Of a stretch of 64,000 bases of DNA, positions 55,109 to 63,800 are shown one piece after another. The notes under the pieces were generated by a model. It was given only the letters and a program-made list of their open reading frames with translations. It was not told the origin of the DNA and ran no database searches. The position numbers and the translations under genes were made by a program. Each line of letters starts with the position of its first letter. Position 1 is the stretch's first letter. Origin of the DNA: Luminiphilus sp. (GTDB lineage: Bacteria > Pseudomonadota > Gammaproteobacteria > Pseudomonadales > Halieaceae); contig JAAXJC010000165.1 of assembly GCA_012270045.1 (NCBI GenBank), forward strand, positions 29,518 to 93,517, written 5' to 3'.

Positions 55109-55429
55109 TCAGTTGAGCCATTCCGGCAGCGGTTCATCCCCCAATGAGATCTCCAGGGTATTAGCCGACGCCGGGTGGTTGTGCCCCACCATTTCATCGT
55201 AGGCACTGCGCTGGCGTAGCCGGATCTCACAGGCTGCAATGCCTTTCAAAATGCGCTTCATCGCCAGCAGGTTGTGCCGTTTGAGCAGGCGCCGGTCGTC
55301 TTCGGCGATCACCCGCTCCTCGCCATCAATCCTGGCGTGGGCGATGTACAGACTCAGGTCAACCGACTCGACGATGAAGACCTCGATTCGCTGGCTCTGT
55401 TTCTTCAACTCTTTCAGATGGATTTTCAC
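55109..55429 (-). CDS. DUF6482-like small protein
   Basis: A 106-residue protein of unknown function. The pattern YDEMVGH near residue 79 and the preceding RLRQRSA resemble the DUF6482 family known from Pseudomonas. The GTG at 55429 is preferred with AGGG 7 bases upstream; a longer TTG at 55519 lacks a ribosome site. It is convergent with the ribA-like gene and divergent from cho across 222 bases. Confidence 0.55.
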   Translation of the reverse strand: MKIHLKELKKQSQRIEVFIVESVDLSLYIAHARIDGEERVIAEDDRRLLKRHNLLAMKRILKGIAACEIRLRQRSAYDEMVGHNHPASANTLEISLGDEPLPEWLN

Positions 55430-55651
55430 AGGCACGCCCTGACGTAGTTCGCCCAACCTTAAGCTAAGCCATTGATCCAAATCCCCATCCGTTCGCCATT
55501 TGTCCAGAGCAATTGCCAATGGACAGTGGGCACAGCTCTGGAGAGCTGTGGACCGAGGACAGACGGGCAGTCATGGTGCCCACCCCAAGGTACCCCTACA
55601 AAAGCTGGACGCCGGCGGCACGGCAACGCCGGAACGTTAATCATTGAGGCC

Positions 55652-56575
55652 ATGCCAAGGGAACTGGAAAACGTCGCGCTCACGGCAGCGGGTAAGCCGC
55701 TGGAGGAACTGCCTCGGTACAGTGGTGTCTATCGCTTTTATGATGCCGGAGGAGCGCTGCTGTACATTGGCAAAAGCATTGATATTCGCGCGCGGATCAG
55801 CGCCCATTACCAGGAAGGCAGAAAGCCCGGGCGTCACCAGCGCATCATGGGCCAGGTGGAACAGATTGACTGCACCGCTACCGCCGGTGAAGTCGGGGCC
55901 CTGCTCATGGAAAATGCGGCCATCAAAGCCGAGACACCGCTCTACAACCGGCGCCAGCGCCGGGTCAAAAAGCTGTGGACCATCCACCTGTCCCGGTCCG
56001 ATGACGGGTTTCTGCAACCCGTGGCAGCCGACTTCCTGATGGATTCAGATCGGACTCGGGATAGCTATGGGCTTTATCACAATAAGCGCCATATCGATTC
56101 CACCCTGCGCCGTCACGCGAGGGATCACGGCCTCTGCCTGCGCTGCCTGGGAATGGATCGGGGACGCGGCCCGTGCTTCCAGTATCAGTTGGGTCGCTGC
56201 GACGGTGCCTGCGCCGGGGATGAGAGCTGCGATGAACACAATGCACGTCTGCTGTCTGTACTGGACCGGGACCGGATAGCCGCGTGGCCTTTCACTGGTC
56301 CACTGGCACTACTGGAGCGCAACACGGCACCTGCCCCGGCCCAACCCGGCCGACAGTACCACCTGGTCGATCACTGGTCCTACCTGGGTAGCTTTGGGTC
56401 ACTCGCCGATGCCAGGAACCGGCTCGGTTCGGCCGGAGAACGATGCTTTGATCGGGATGGCTACCACCTGCTGATAGGTGCCCTGGGCAAAGGACGTCTG
56501 GAGGTCCTGGACGCCATCTCCGGCCAGACGGTGGACAATCCGATGTTGGGGCTGGACCGCCGTTCATGGGCATAA
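55652..56575 (+). CDS. cho: UvrC-homologue endonuclease Cho
   Basis: A 307-residue homologue of the UvrC N-terminal GIY-YIG half, which makes the 3' incision in nucleotide-excision repair. The GIY-YIG motif is visible near residue 30 ([15 protein letters not shown] with conserved Arg and Glu following), and a cysteine-rich segment ([14 protein letters not shown], about 170-185) is present as in E. coli Cho (295 residues). The ATG at 55652 has GAGG very close upstream. It overlaps the photolyase gene by 10 bases, forming a repair pair. Confidence 0.85.
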   Translation: MPRELENVALTAAGKPLEELPRYSGVYRFYDAGGALLYIGKSIDIRARISAHYQEGRKPGRHQRIMGQVEQIDCTATAGEVGALLMENAAIKAETPLYNRRQRRVKKLWTIHLSRSDDGFLQPVAADFLMDSDRTRDSYGLYHNKRHIDSTLRRHARDHGLCLRCLGMDRGRGPCFQYQLGRCDGACAGDESCDEHNARLLSVLDRDRIAAWPFTGPLALLERNTAPAPAQPGRQYHLVDHWSYLGSFGSLADARNRLGSAGERCFDRDGYHLLIGALGKGRLEVLDAISGQTVDNPMLGLDRRSWA

Positions 56576-58038
56576 ACATCGTCTGGTTCAAACGTGACCT
56601 GCGACTCTCCGACCACCAACCCCTGGCAGCGGCATTGGCCTTACGGCAGCCGTTGCTGCTGATCTATATCCTCGAGCCAGAGCTGCTGGAGAATCCCCAC
56701 TACCGACGCCGTCATTGGCACTTCATCGCCCAGTCCCTGGCGGATATGAACGGGCAACTCGAGGCCCACGGAGGCAAGATCTGGGTGCTGGAGGGTGAGC
56801 CCACCAGCCTGTTTGCCACACTGAACCAGACCCTGGGGATCGACGGCCTGTTCAGCTACGAGGAAACCGGTCTGGAGGTCACCTACGCCAGGGATCGTCG
56901 GCTTGCGGAGTGGACCCGACTCGAGGGCTGTCAGTGGCAGCAATTCCCCAGCAACGGAGTAGAGCGGGGGCGGCAAGACCGACGCGGCTGGAATGCCCGA
57001 TGGTCCCGCTTGATGGCAGAGGATTGCACGCAACCCGACCTGGACCTGCTGGCCCGATTGACCCTGCCCTTACCCGACACCCTCACCGGCATGCTGTGCC
57101 GCCGTATGGCGCACTGGCAGCGGCAACATCCCGATTTTCAGGCGGGCGGCGAAAGCAGCGCCCGGGACACACTGCACGACTTTCTGACCGAACGGGCCGG
57201 TGGCTACCAGCGGCACATCTCCAAACCCCTGGGCAGCCGCAAGCACTGCTCGCGCCTGTCGCCTTACCTCGCCTGGGGCAATCTATCCATTCGCCAGGTT
57301 AGCCGGGCGCTCGCGGCACGGCAGCAGCAGCCGGGATGGGGCCGACCCCTGGCCGCCTTTGAGTCGCGACTGCATTGGCACTGCCATTTTATCCAGAAAT
57401 TTGAAAGTGAATGCCGGATGGAGTTTGAGCACGTCAATGAAGGCTTCAATGCACACCCCCGGGATAACGATGACGCGCTGGTGCAGGCCTGGTGCGAAGG
57501 CACAACCGGGTTCCCCTATATTGATGCCTGCATGCGCTGCCTGCAGGCCACGGGCTACCTGCACTTCCGCGCCAGAGCCATGCTGGTGAGCTTTCTGACC
57601 CATCATCTGTGGCAGGACTGGCGTCTCGGCGCAGTGCACCTGGGCTCCCTGTTCCTCGATTTCGAACCGGGCATCCATTACGCGCAGATGCAGATGCAGG
57701 CAGGAGTCACTGGCATCAATACCATCCGTATTTACAATCCAGTGAAGCAGAGCATGGAACACGACCCTGACGGGGTGTTCATACGCCGCTGGCTGCCCGA
57801 ACTCGCCGGCCTGCCGGGGCCCCTGCTGCACCAACCCTGGCTGCGCTCACCCATGGAACGCATGCTGCACCCCGTGGACTATCCCGAGCCGTTGGTTGAT
57901 CTGACCGACAGCTATGGCAGGGCCCGGGACCGGCTATGGCGCCAGAAATCCGATCCCGCCGTGGCACGGGAGCGGGAGCGGATTCTGTCCCGACATGTGG
58001 AGCGACGATACGCGGCCCGCTTTGAGGATCGTGACTAA
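56566..58038 (+). CDS. Photolyase/cryptochrome-family flavoprotein
   Basis: A 490-residue photolyase-fold protein: N-terminal [17 protein letters not shown] antenna domain and C-terminal FAD domain with [32 protein letters not shown] and RIYNPVKQS. Compared by eye with E. coli photolyase, the flavin-site stretch (residues 365-380) has Asp365 and Glu367 at the adenine/ribityl positions, but His371 instead of the N5-contacting Asn and Met375 instead of the terminal Trp of the electron chain. It therefore belongs to a divergent subfamily; whether it repairs CPDs is not certain. It overlaps cho, so a repair function is plausible. Confidence 0.85.
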   Translation: MGINIVWFKRDLRLSDHQPLAAALALRQPLLLIYILEPELLENPHYRRRHWHFIAQSLADMNGQLEAHGGKIWVLEGEPTSLFATLNQTLGIDGLFSYEETGLEVTYARDRRLAEWTRLEGCQWQQFPSNGVERGRQDRRGWNARWSRLMAEDCTQPDLDLLARLTLPLPDTLTGMLCRRMAHWQRQHPDFQAGGESSARDTLHDFLTERAGGYQRHISKPLGSRKHCSRLSPYLAWGNLSIRQVSRALAARQQQPGWGRPLAAFESRLHWHCHFIQKFESECRMEFEHVNEGFNAHPRDNDDALVQAWCEGTTGFPYIDACMRCLQATGYLHFRARAMLVSFLTHHLWQDWRLGAVHLGSLFLDFEPGIHYAQMQMQAGVTGINTIRIYNPVKQSMEHDPDGVFIRRWLPELAGLPGPLLHQPWLRSPMERMLHPVDYPEPLVDLTDSYGRARDRLWRQKSDPAVARERERILSRHVERRYAARFEDRD

Positions 58039-58085
58039 GCCCAGCCAAGCTTTGCTATGCTGTGAAAAAAACAGGGGAAGCGGCA

Positions 58086-59810
58086 ATGATTCTTGTCATT
58101 TATCTTTTCGGCGGCCTGATTGCACTGCTGGTGCTGGCGCTGGTTTTCATACCTGCGCTGATAGACGAGCAGGCCATCATTGACCTGGCCCAACAGCAGG
58201 TGCGCCAGGCCACCGGCGGCGAACTCAGCGTCGACGGCGATCTGGAACTGAGTTTGTTCCCCACCCTGGAACTCAATTTGGGCAGCACCACGATTGACCT
58301 GCCCCCCCAGAATGCCGAGGGTTCTCGCCTGATCGCCACCGCGGGAGAGGTCGATGTCGGCCTGTCCTTTGTGGCGCTGTTAAGTGGCGCCGACGAAGTG
58401 GGTGACATTCGCCTGAATGATGCCAACATCAAGTTGTTGGACAGCAGCGGCAACCTCCAGACCCAGGTCACCCTCAACACCCTCATGGCCCAGGGACTGA
58501 ATATTGCCGACCAACCCATGGTGCTGCAGGGCGACATCACGGTGACCGGCGGCAGTAACAGCGAGCCCATGGTGATCAATTTTGAGGGTGCAGTGCGGGT
58601 GCCAAAGACTCTGGACCGCGTCACCCTGGTCGGCCTGGACACCCGTGTTACCGGCGCGCTAACCGAACCCCTGAGTACTGAACTAACGGGCATCGCCAAT
58701 CTGTCGCCCCTGAATGCCGATTTGGACCTGGTCGTCAACTCACCGGGCGGCAGGATAGACGGGGACCTGGTTTACAGCGCCAGCGGCAGTCCCGAGATCG
58801 ATCTGGATTTCCGTAGCGATGCGCTCAATCTGGACCGCATCCAGCCCGCCAATGCCGAAACCGGCGATGAGCCGGCGAGCGGCAACGCCGAGCAACCGGC
58901 TGCGGACCCGGTTCCGGCCCGGGCGCCGCCCCTGCCGCTTCCCGTTGGGCCACTGAAAGATCTGGACCTGCGGCTGAAAATCAGCGCGGGCACCCTGATC
59001 AGCGCCGGGCAGACCGTTGGCAATGCCCAGTTACTGGTTCGGGTGGTCGATGGCGTAACCGAACTGGAATATCTTCGGGGCGTGCTGCACGAGGGACAAC
59101 TGGACACACGGATGACGGTGGATGTGCGGAAACCAAAGGTCAAAGTGGCTCTGTCCGGAGGTCTGAAGGGGGTAGAACTGAACAGCCTGCTGACCAGCAT
59201 TGGCAAGAGCGACACCGCCGCCGGCTACGTCGACATGGACTGGGATATTGACACCCAGGGCACCACTGCCCCGGAGCTGCAAACCGGTCTCGATGGCGAC
59301 TTGAATGTACAGGGACGCAACGTCGAGATAACCAGCGCCTCTGCCCAGGAACTGGTCTGTACCGCCATCGCCCAGTTGCAGCAGACGACCCTGACCAATG
59401 ACATGCCACCCACTACCAAATTATCGGCTCTGACCGCCCGTATACGGTTTGACGATGGTCAGGCAAAGCTGGCACCCCTGGATATGGGCACAACTGGCAT
59501 AGCCATCAACGGTGAGGGCGCAGCCAGTCTCGCGACTCTCGATTTTGCGGCCACACTGAAAGCTCAGGTGAATGAGGAACTGACCGCGCTGGACGAGGGC
59601 TGCAAGGTTGATGAGCGCTATGCCGGCCTGGACCTGCCGGTGGATTGCGCGGGCAACCTGAATGACCAGGCGGGTAACCTATGCCGCGTGAACGTGGAGA
59701 GCATTGCCCAGCAACTGCTGGAGCGTGAAGCGCGATCCAAACTTGAGAAGGAAGCCGATAAATTGGGCGACAAGGCGGGTGGTGTACTTAAAAAACTCTT
59801 CGGTAACTGA
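58086..59810 (+). CDS. AsmA-family protein
   Basis: A 574-residue membrane-anchored protein. One N-terminal helix (about residues 3-25) is followed by the typical AsmA start (ATGGELSVDGDLELSLFPTLEL, in part), long repeated beta regions and a low-complexity Ala/Pro stretch around residue 260-285. AsmA-like proteins form bridge-like structures that affect outer-membrane lipid transport. The start has AGGGGAAG upstream. It is the third gene of the cho-photolyase-asmA run, with 47 bases before it, and may be independent. Confidence 0.85.
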   Translation: MILVIYLFGGLIALLVLALVFIPALIDEQAIIDLAQQQVRQATGGELSVDGDLELSLFPTLELNLGSTTIDLPPQNAEGSRLIATAGEVDVGLSFVALLSGADEVGDIRLNDANIKLLDSSGNLQTQVTLNTLMAQGLNIADQPMVLQGDITVTGGSNSEPMVINFEGAVRVPKTLDRVTLVGLDTRVTGALTEPLSTELTGIANLSPLNADLDLVVNSPGGRIDGDLVYSASGSPEIDLDFRSDALNLDRIQPANAETGDEPASGNAEQPAADPVPARAPPLPLPVGPLKDLDLRLKISAGTLISAGQTVGNAQLLVRVVDGVTELEYLRGVLHEGQLDTRMTVDVRKPKVKVALSGGLKGVELNSLLTSIGKSDTAAGYVDMDWDIDTQGTTAPELQTGLDGDLNVQGRNVEITSASAQELVCTAIAQLQQTTLTNDMPPTTKLSALTARIRFDDGQAKLAPLDMGTTGIAINGEGAASLATLDFAATLKAQVNEELTALDEGCKVDERYAGLDLPVDCAGNLNDQAGNLCRVNVESIAQQLLEREARSKLEKEADKLGDKAGGVLKKLFGN

Positions 59811-59822
59811 GTTCGCAAGATC

Positions 59823-61310
59823 GTGAGCGCCACCACTGGTTTTCAGCACAGCCTGGTCGCACTCGGGTCGGAATACATCACCCCGACCTCTGCGACACCG
59901 GTCAGTGCCCCCGACTGGATTGCCTGGAATGACTCACTGGCCAGCGAACTGGGCTGGCCCGACGCCTGGAGCCATACCGAAGAAGCCCTCGCCGGCCTGG
60001 CCGGGAATACACCATTCGACGGCTCCCAGCCAGCAGCGTCGGTCTACGCCGGGCACCAGTTTGGCAGCTACAACCCGCAATTAGGCGACGGCCGCGCCCT
60101 GCTGCTGGGCGAGTGGCATACCCCCGCGGGGCATGTTCTGGACATCCAGCTGAAGGGGGCGGGCCCCACACCCTATTCCCGGGGCGGCGATGGCCGCTCA
60201 CCCGTGGGCCCGGTGGTCCGGGAATATCTGGTCAGCGAGGCGATGCATGCCCTGGGTGTGCCCACCACCCGAGCCCTGGCCGCGGTGGCCACGGGAGATC
60301 CGGTATACCGGCAGACCAGAGAGCCAGGCGCCATCCTGACCCGGGTGGCTGACAGCCACCTGCGCATCGGCACCATCCAGTTCTTCGCCATGACACGCCG
60401 GGGCGCGGGGCTGGAAGACATCGTCAACTACGCCACCGAGCGCCATTATGGAACGGCCCTGGCAGCGGCCCGGGATCAGGAGCCCGACGTCACCCCGGCC
60501 AGGGTACTGCTGGAAGAGGTGGGTAAAGCCCTGGCGGGTTTGGTGGCCCACTGGCAGAGCATTGGCTTCATTCACGGGGTGCTCAACACTGACAATATGT
60601 TGCTCTGCGGCCAGACCGTGGATTACGGCCCCTGTGCGTTCATGGACGCCTTTGCAGCGGGGCGGGTCTTCAGCAGTATCGATAGCGGTGGGCGCTATGC
60701 CTTTGGCAACCAGCCGGGCATCGTGCACTGGAACCTGGGGGTCCTGGCCCAGTGCCTGTTGCCCCTGATCGATGACGATGAGGAAGCTGCGGTGGCTTAT
60801 GCCCAGGCCAGCGTTGACCGCTTTCCAGAACGTTTCAGCAGCGCCTATGCGGCACATCTCGCGGCCAAGTTTGGCCTCGCCGGCATGCGCGAGGATGACA
60901 AACAGCTGATCGAGCAGTTCTTTCAACAACTAGAGCAGGATAGCCTGGACTTCACCCTCGCCTTCCGGTGGCTGGCGGAAATGGCCAATGGCACCCTCGA
61001 ACAAACACCCCTGTCCCAGATCTTCAGTCCAAGCGACGGGCTTTCCGACTGGTGTGAGCAATGGCAGCTTCGCCGCAAAGGGGCCTCCGGGGACACCACA
61101 ACCCGAATGTTGGCCGTCAACCCCGTGGTCATTCCCCGCAACCATCTGGTAGCACGGGCCATTGCCGCTGCTGAACAAGGAGACTATGGGGTGCTGAAAA
61201 CGCTGAACAGCCGCTGGCAGGATCCTTTTGCCTGGTCGGATAATGACCTGCAATTCGCCGCCGCTCCGGAACCGGAGGAAGCGGTGCACAGGACCTTTTG
61301 TGGCACGTGA
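59823..61310 (+). CDS. selO: Protein adenylyltransferase SelO (YdiU)
   Basis: Pseudokinase-fold enzyme that transfers AMP to protein residues in redox control. The 495-residue protein has the family start (FDGSQPAASVYAGHQFGSYNPQLGDGRA, in part), the DNML metal motif in NTDNML, and a C-terminal TFCGT whose cysteine is at the position of the selenocysteine/cysteine of SelO. The GTG start is 12 bases after asmA. The gene has no obvious partner. Confidence 0.93.
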   Translation: MSATTGFQHSLVALGSEYITPTSATPVSAPDWIAWNDSLASELGWPDAWSHTEEALAGLAGNTPFDGSQPAASVYAGHQFGSYNPQLGDGRALLLGEWHTPAGHVLDIQLKGAGPTPYSRGGDGRSPVGPVVREYLVSEAMHALGVPTTRALAAVATGDPVYRQTREPGAILTRVADSHLRIGTIQFFAMTRRGAGLEDIVNYATERHYGTALAAARDQEPDVTPARVLLEEVGKALAGLVAHWQSIGFIHGVLNTDNMLLCGQTVDYGPCAFMDAFAAGRVFSSIDSGGRYAFGNQPGIVHWNLGVLAQCLLPLIDDDEEAAVAYAQASVDRFPERFSSAYAAHLAAKFGLAGMREDDKQLIEQFFQQLEQDSLDFTLAFRWLAEMANGTLEQTPLSQIFSPSDGLSDWCEQWQLRRKGASGDTTTRMLAVNPVVIPRNHLVARAIAAAEQGDYGVLKTLNSRWQDPFAWSDNDLQFAAAPEPEEAVHRTFCGT

Positions 61311-61327
61311 TGCGGGCAGCGTATAAT
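61298..61327 (+). promoter_or_regulatory. Sigma-70 promoter of the pyrD-pyrK fusion gene
   Basis: TTGTGG, an 18-base spacer and a perfect -10 TATAAT lie 26 bases before the ATG at 61353. The promoter begins inside the end of selO. Confidence 0.6.
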
Positions 61328-61352
61328 TGGCGAAATCCCTGAGAATCTCTCC

Positions 61353-63023
61353 ATGCCGCTTTCGTTTTTAGGCAAGACCCTGAGTGGTCGATTCACGATC
61401 CCCTCCGGCATCGTCACAACCGCTCCCAGCATCATCCAGCGTGTGTTCCGTGACATACCGCAAATTGGCGTAATCACCACCAAGAGCATAGGCCTGGAAC
61501 CTCGCCTCGGCTATCGGGAACCCGTCTACAGCCAATTTGCCCCGGGGTGCTTCGTCAACGCAGTGGGGCTGACCAACCCGGGAGCCCAGTCCTCCCTGGA
61601 AAGCCTGGGCAAGCTGCAGGTGCCCGATGACCGCTTTCTACTGGTATCCATCTTCGGTGGCAGCGTGGAAGAGTTCGTCACCGTGGCCAAAATATTGGCA
61701 CCGGTGGCGGATGGCTTCGAGCTGAACCTGTCCTGCCCCCACGCCAGTGGCTACGGCATGGCCATGGGGCAGGACCCGAAGATCGTGGCGCAAATTGTCA
61801 GCGCGGTTAAGCAGGCGGTGCCCCAACCAGTGATTCCAAAGCTGACGCCAAACGTGACGGACATTACCGAAATTGGCCAGGCCGCATTGGCGGCGGGGGC
61901 GGACGGACTCTGCGCCATTAACACTGTCGGGCCGGGTTATACCGAATCCCACGACATGCCGGTGCTGAGCAACGGCGTCGGCGGCATGTCGGGCAAAGGG
62001 GTGCTGCCCACTGCCCTCAAGTGCATCCGGGAACTCAGGCAAATTACTGACAAACCCATCATCGGCTGCGGCGGCCTGTCCAGCGCCGCCGACATGCGCG
62101 CGGCGGAACACGCGGGTGCGACCATCATCGGGGTGGGCTCGGCGCTTTCGGGCCTGGATACCGAGGATCTTGGCAGCTACTTTGAGAGTCTGGAGCAAGA
62201 CCTTGAACATCACGGCAACCATGCCGAAGCCCGGGTGCGTTATGACCTGGACATGTCATTTCGTCCGGTCACAGTGGTCGCCAACGAGCCCGTTTGTGAC
62301 GATATCACCGTGGTCACCTGCGCCGAGAAGATCAATATTCAGGCCGGCGAGTACGTGTTTGTATGGATACCCGGCGTCGGGGAGAAGCCTTTTTCCTGCC
62401 TGACCGATGATCCCCTACGTCTCGCGGTCATCAACGTCGGTCTATTCACCGACGCCTGTTACAAGTTGCAGCCCGGCGATACGATTTATGTTCGCGGGCC
62501 CTACGGTCGCCCCGTTTTGCCACCCGAGGGAGCGGAGATCATCTGCGTGGCTGGTGGCACCGGGCTGGCCGCGGTGTACCAGATCGCCCGGGATTTCGGC
62601 AGCGAGGCACAGCCCGTGCATATCTTTGCCGGGGCCAGGAGCGGTGATCGGCTTTATTTCATCGATGAATGCGATGCAGTAGCTACCGTCACCACCGCCA
62701 CCGACGACGGCTCATCGGGTTTCCACGGGCGCGTTACCGATGCCCTGGAGGCACACCTGCAGTCCCTGACCCCGGAGGCGCTGGCTCGTATCTGGTTCTA
62801 TAACTGTGGGCCTGAGCCCATGATACGGGCCGCCGAAGCGGTGCAAACAAGATACTGCCCCACCAATCAGATCTTCAGCGCCATCGATTACACAACCAAA
62901 TGCGGTGTCGGCATCTGCGGCGCCTGCGCCTCCCCAGACGGCCGCAGAATCTGCATCGACGGGCCCTTCATATCAAGTGAACCCGATTTGCTATCTGAAT
63001 CAGGTCAGCCAGAGCGTCAGTAA
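61353..63023 (+). CDS. Fused dihydroorotate dehydrogenase (class 1B) and PyrK-like reductase
   Basis: Residues about 1-300 are a class-1B PyrD: FMN-binding barrel with TTKSIGLEPRLGY, the catalytic-loop ELNLSCPHASG with cysteine, and a glycine-rich FMN phosphate region. Residues about 305-556 resemble PyrK: FAD/NAD reductase with VAGGTGLAAVYQ and a [2Fe-2S] ligand set Cys517, Cys522, Cys525, Cys534. In 1B enzymes these are separate subunits; here one frame codes for both, with no break visible. Electrons would pass from dihydroorotate (or a related substrate) to NAD. Most gammaproteobacteria use quinone-linked class 2 PyrD, so this may be an additional or different enzyme. A TATAAT promoter lies upstream. 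Confidence 0.88.
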   Translation: MPLSFLGKTLSGRFTIPSGIVTTAPSIIQRVFRDIPQIGVITTKSIGLEPRLGYREPVYSQFAPGCFVNAVGLTNPGAQSSLESLGKLQVPDDRFLLVSIFGGSVEEFVTVAKILAPVADGFELNLSCPHASGYGMAMGQDPKIVAQIVSAVKQAVPQPVIPKLTPNVTDITEIGQAALAAGADGLCAINTVGPGYTESHDMPVLSNGVGGMSGKGVLPTALKCIRELRQITDKPIIGCGGLSSAADMRAAEHAGATIIGVGSALSGLDTEDLGSYFESLEQDLEHHGNHAEARVRYDLDMSFRPVTVVANEPVCDDITVVTCAEKINIQAGEYVFVWIPGVGEKPFSCLTDDPLRLAVINVGLFTDACYKLQPGDTIYVRGPYGRPVLPPEGAEIICVAGGTGLAAVYQIARDFGSEAQPVHIFAGARSGDRLYFIDECDAVATVTTATDDGSSGFHGRVTDALEAHLQSLTPEALARIWFYNCGPEPMIRAAEAVQTRYCPTNQIFSAIDYTTKCGVGICGACASPDGRRICIDGPFISSEPDLLSESGQPERQ

Positions 63024-63137
63024 AATACCCAGGAACAAACCCTTCAGGAACCCAAACCAGAGTAACTGGTAGTCATCCATTCCCAGGCGCTGCTGCCAAA
63101 GTTCAGTCTGCCGTCTGTGCCAGTTCCAAAAGCCCAT
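63000..63137 (-). CDS. Tiny single-helix membrane protein
   Basis: A 45-residue open reading frame with a basic/aromatic N-terminus (MGFWNWHRRQTELW) and a C-terminal hydrophobic helix (LLWFGFLKGLFLGILLTLW, about residues 25-43). A GGGGGAGA ribosome site lies 7 bases before the ATG. It overlaps the 3' end of the pyrD-pyrK gene by 24 bases in the opposite direction. No name is recognised. The strong ribosome site and helix make it a likely real small protein. Confidence 0.7.
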   Translation of the reverse strand: MGFWNWHRRQTELWQQRLGMDDYQLLWFGFLKGLFLGILLTLWLT

Positions 63138-63524
63138 ATCAATTCTCCCCCGTTACCCCTTATCCCTGGCGCTAGCTGTTGTCTGTGGATCATAGCAGCG
63201 CCGCATCACGCCCCGGGGCTTTTTCGGTTGGCTGTCATCCGGGTATTCCAATATCGAAGGCGGTTGTAGCGGGACCCGCCTGAGCGAGCTTCCAAAGATC
63301 CCGGTATCCGATCACCAAGGCCCCACCCGTGCGGCCGCCATCCGGCCACGCTGCCAAGAACCGGGGTTTTGCCCTGGCAAGCGGCTGGCCCTGCCAGTGC
63401 TGTTAACCGCTATTTCCGTCAGGAGTTGACAAACCACTGGAGCAGCAGTTGGTCGTCGAGACAGCGAACTTGTTTTTATACCCATACCCCGTTAGGGTAT
63501 AGACCTGAATCAAAGAGTAATGTC
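63138..63524. other. Intergenic region with csoR control DNA and no other clear feature
   Basis: This 387-base gap separates the tiny membrane protein and the csoR gene. The left part holds the upstream region of the minus-strand gene; the right end holds the csoR operator. I see no tRNA, repeat or convincing coding frame in between; an in-frame opening upstream of csoR has no ribosome site. Confidence 0.5.
63478..63500 (+). promoter_or_regulatory. CsoR-type operator upstream of csoR
   Basis: ATACCC occurs twice in tandem (63478-63489), and the second copy pairs across a 5-base spacer with GGGTAT (63495-63500). C-tract/G-tract palindromes like this are the recognised operators of CsoR/RcnR-family repressors. 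It lies 25 bases before the csoR start, suggesting autoregulation; a TTGTTT just upstream could be the -35. Confidence 0.65.
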
Positions 63525-63800
63525 ATGAAAGAGAAAACCAAGTCGCTGGCCGATCAACGCCTCGCGCGAATTGAGGGGCAGGTGCGTGCAGTTCGCCGCC
63601 TGGTGGCGGAAGATCGTTACTGTGTCGATATTGTCCGCCAGGTACAGGCAGCCCGGTCCGCACTGGCCAGCCTGGAAGCACTGGTCATTGAAGACCACGT
63701 TGACACCTGCGTCGAACAGGCACTGACCAAAGGCTCCATCAGCGAGCGACGGGAGAAAGTGACCGAACTGGTTGGCATTCTCACGGGTAAGAAAAAGTGA
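63525..63800 (+). CDS. csoR: CsoR/RcnR-family metal-sensing repressor
   Basis: A 91-residue all-helical regulator. The copper-type Cys-His-Cys ligand set is visible: Cys in RYCVDI, His and Cys in EDHVDTC. The N-terminal ARIEGQVRAVRRLV is the family helix. The ATG at 63525 is preferred; an upstream opening to 63369 is non-coding in character. Its stop overlaps the next gene start as GTGA. The operator just upstream supports an autoregulated metal-efflux or homeostasis operon; copper(I) is the likely signal, inferred from the ligands. Confidence 0.9.
   Translation: MKEKTKSLADQRLARIEGQVRAVRRLVAEDRYCVDIVRQVQAARSALASLEALVIEDHVDTCVEQALTKGSISERREKVTELVGILTGKKK

Noticed and set aside
61298..61315. 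TGGCACG...TGC near pyrD-pyrK as a sigma-54 promoter
   Set aside because: The GG to GC distance is 8 instead of 10 bases, so it cannot work; the TATAAT element explains the promoter better.
63210..63230. GCCCCGGGGC followed by Ts as a terminator
   Set aside because: The palindrome has no loop, so it cannot form a normal hairpin of useful length.
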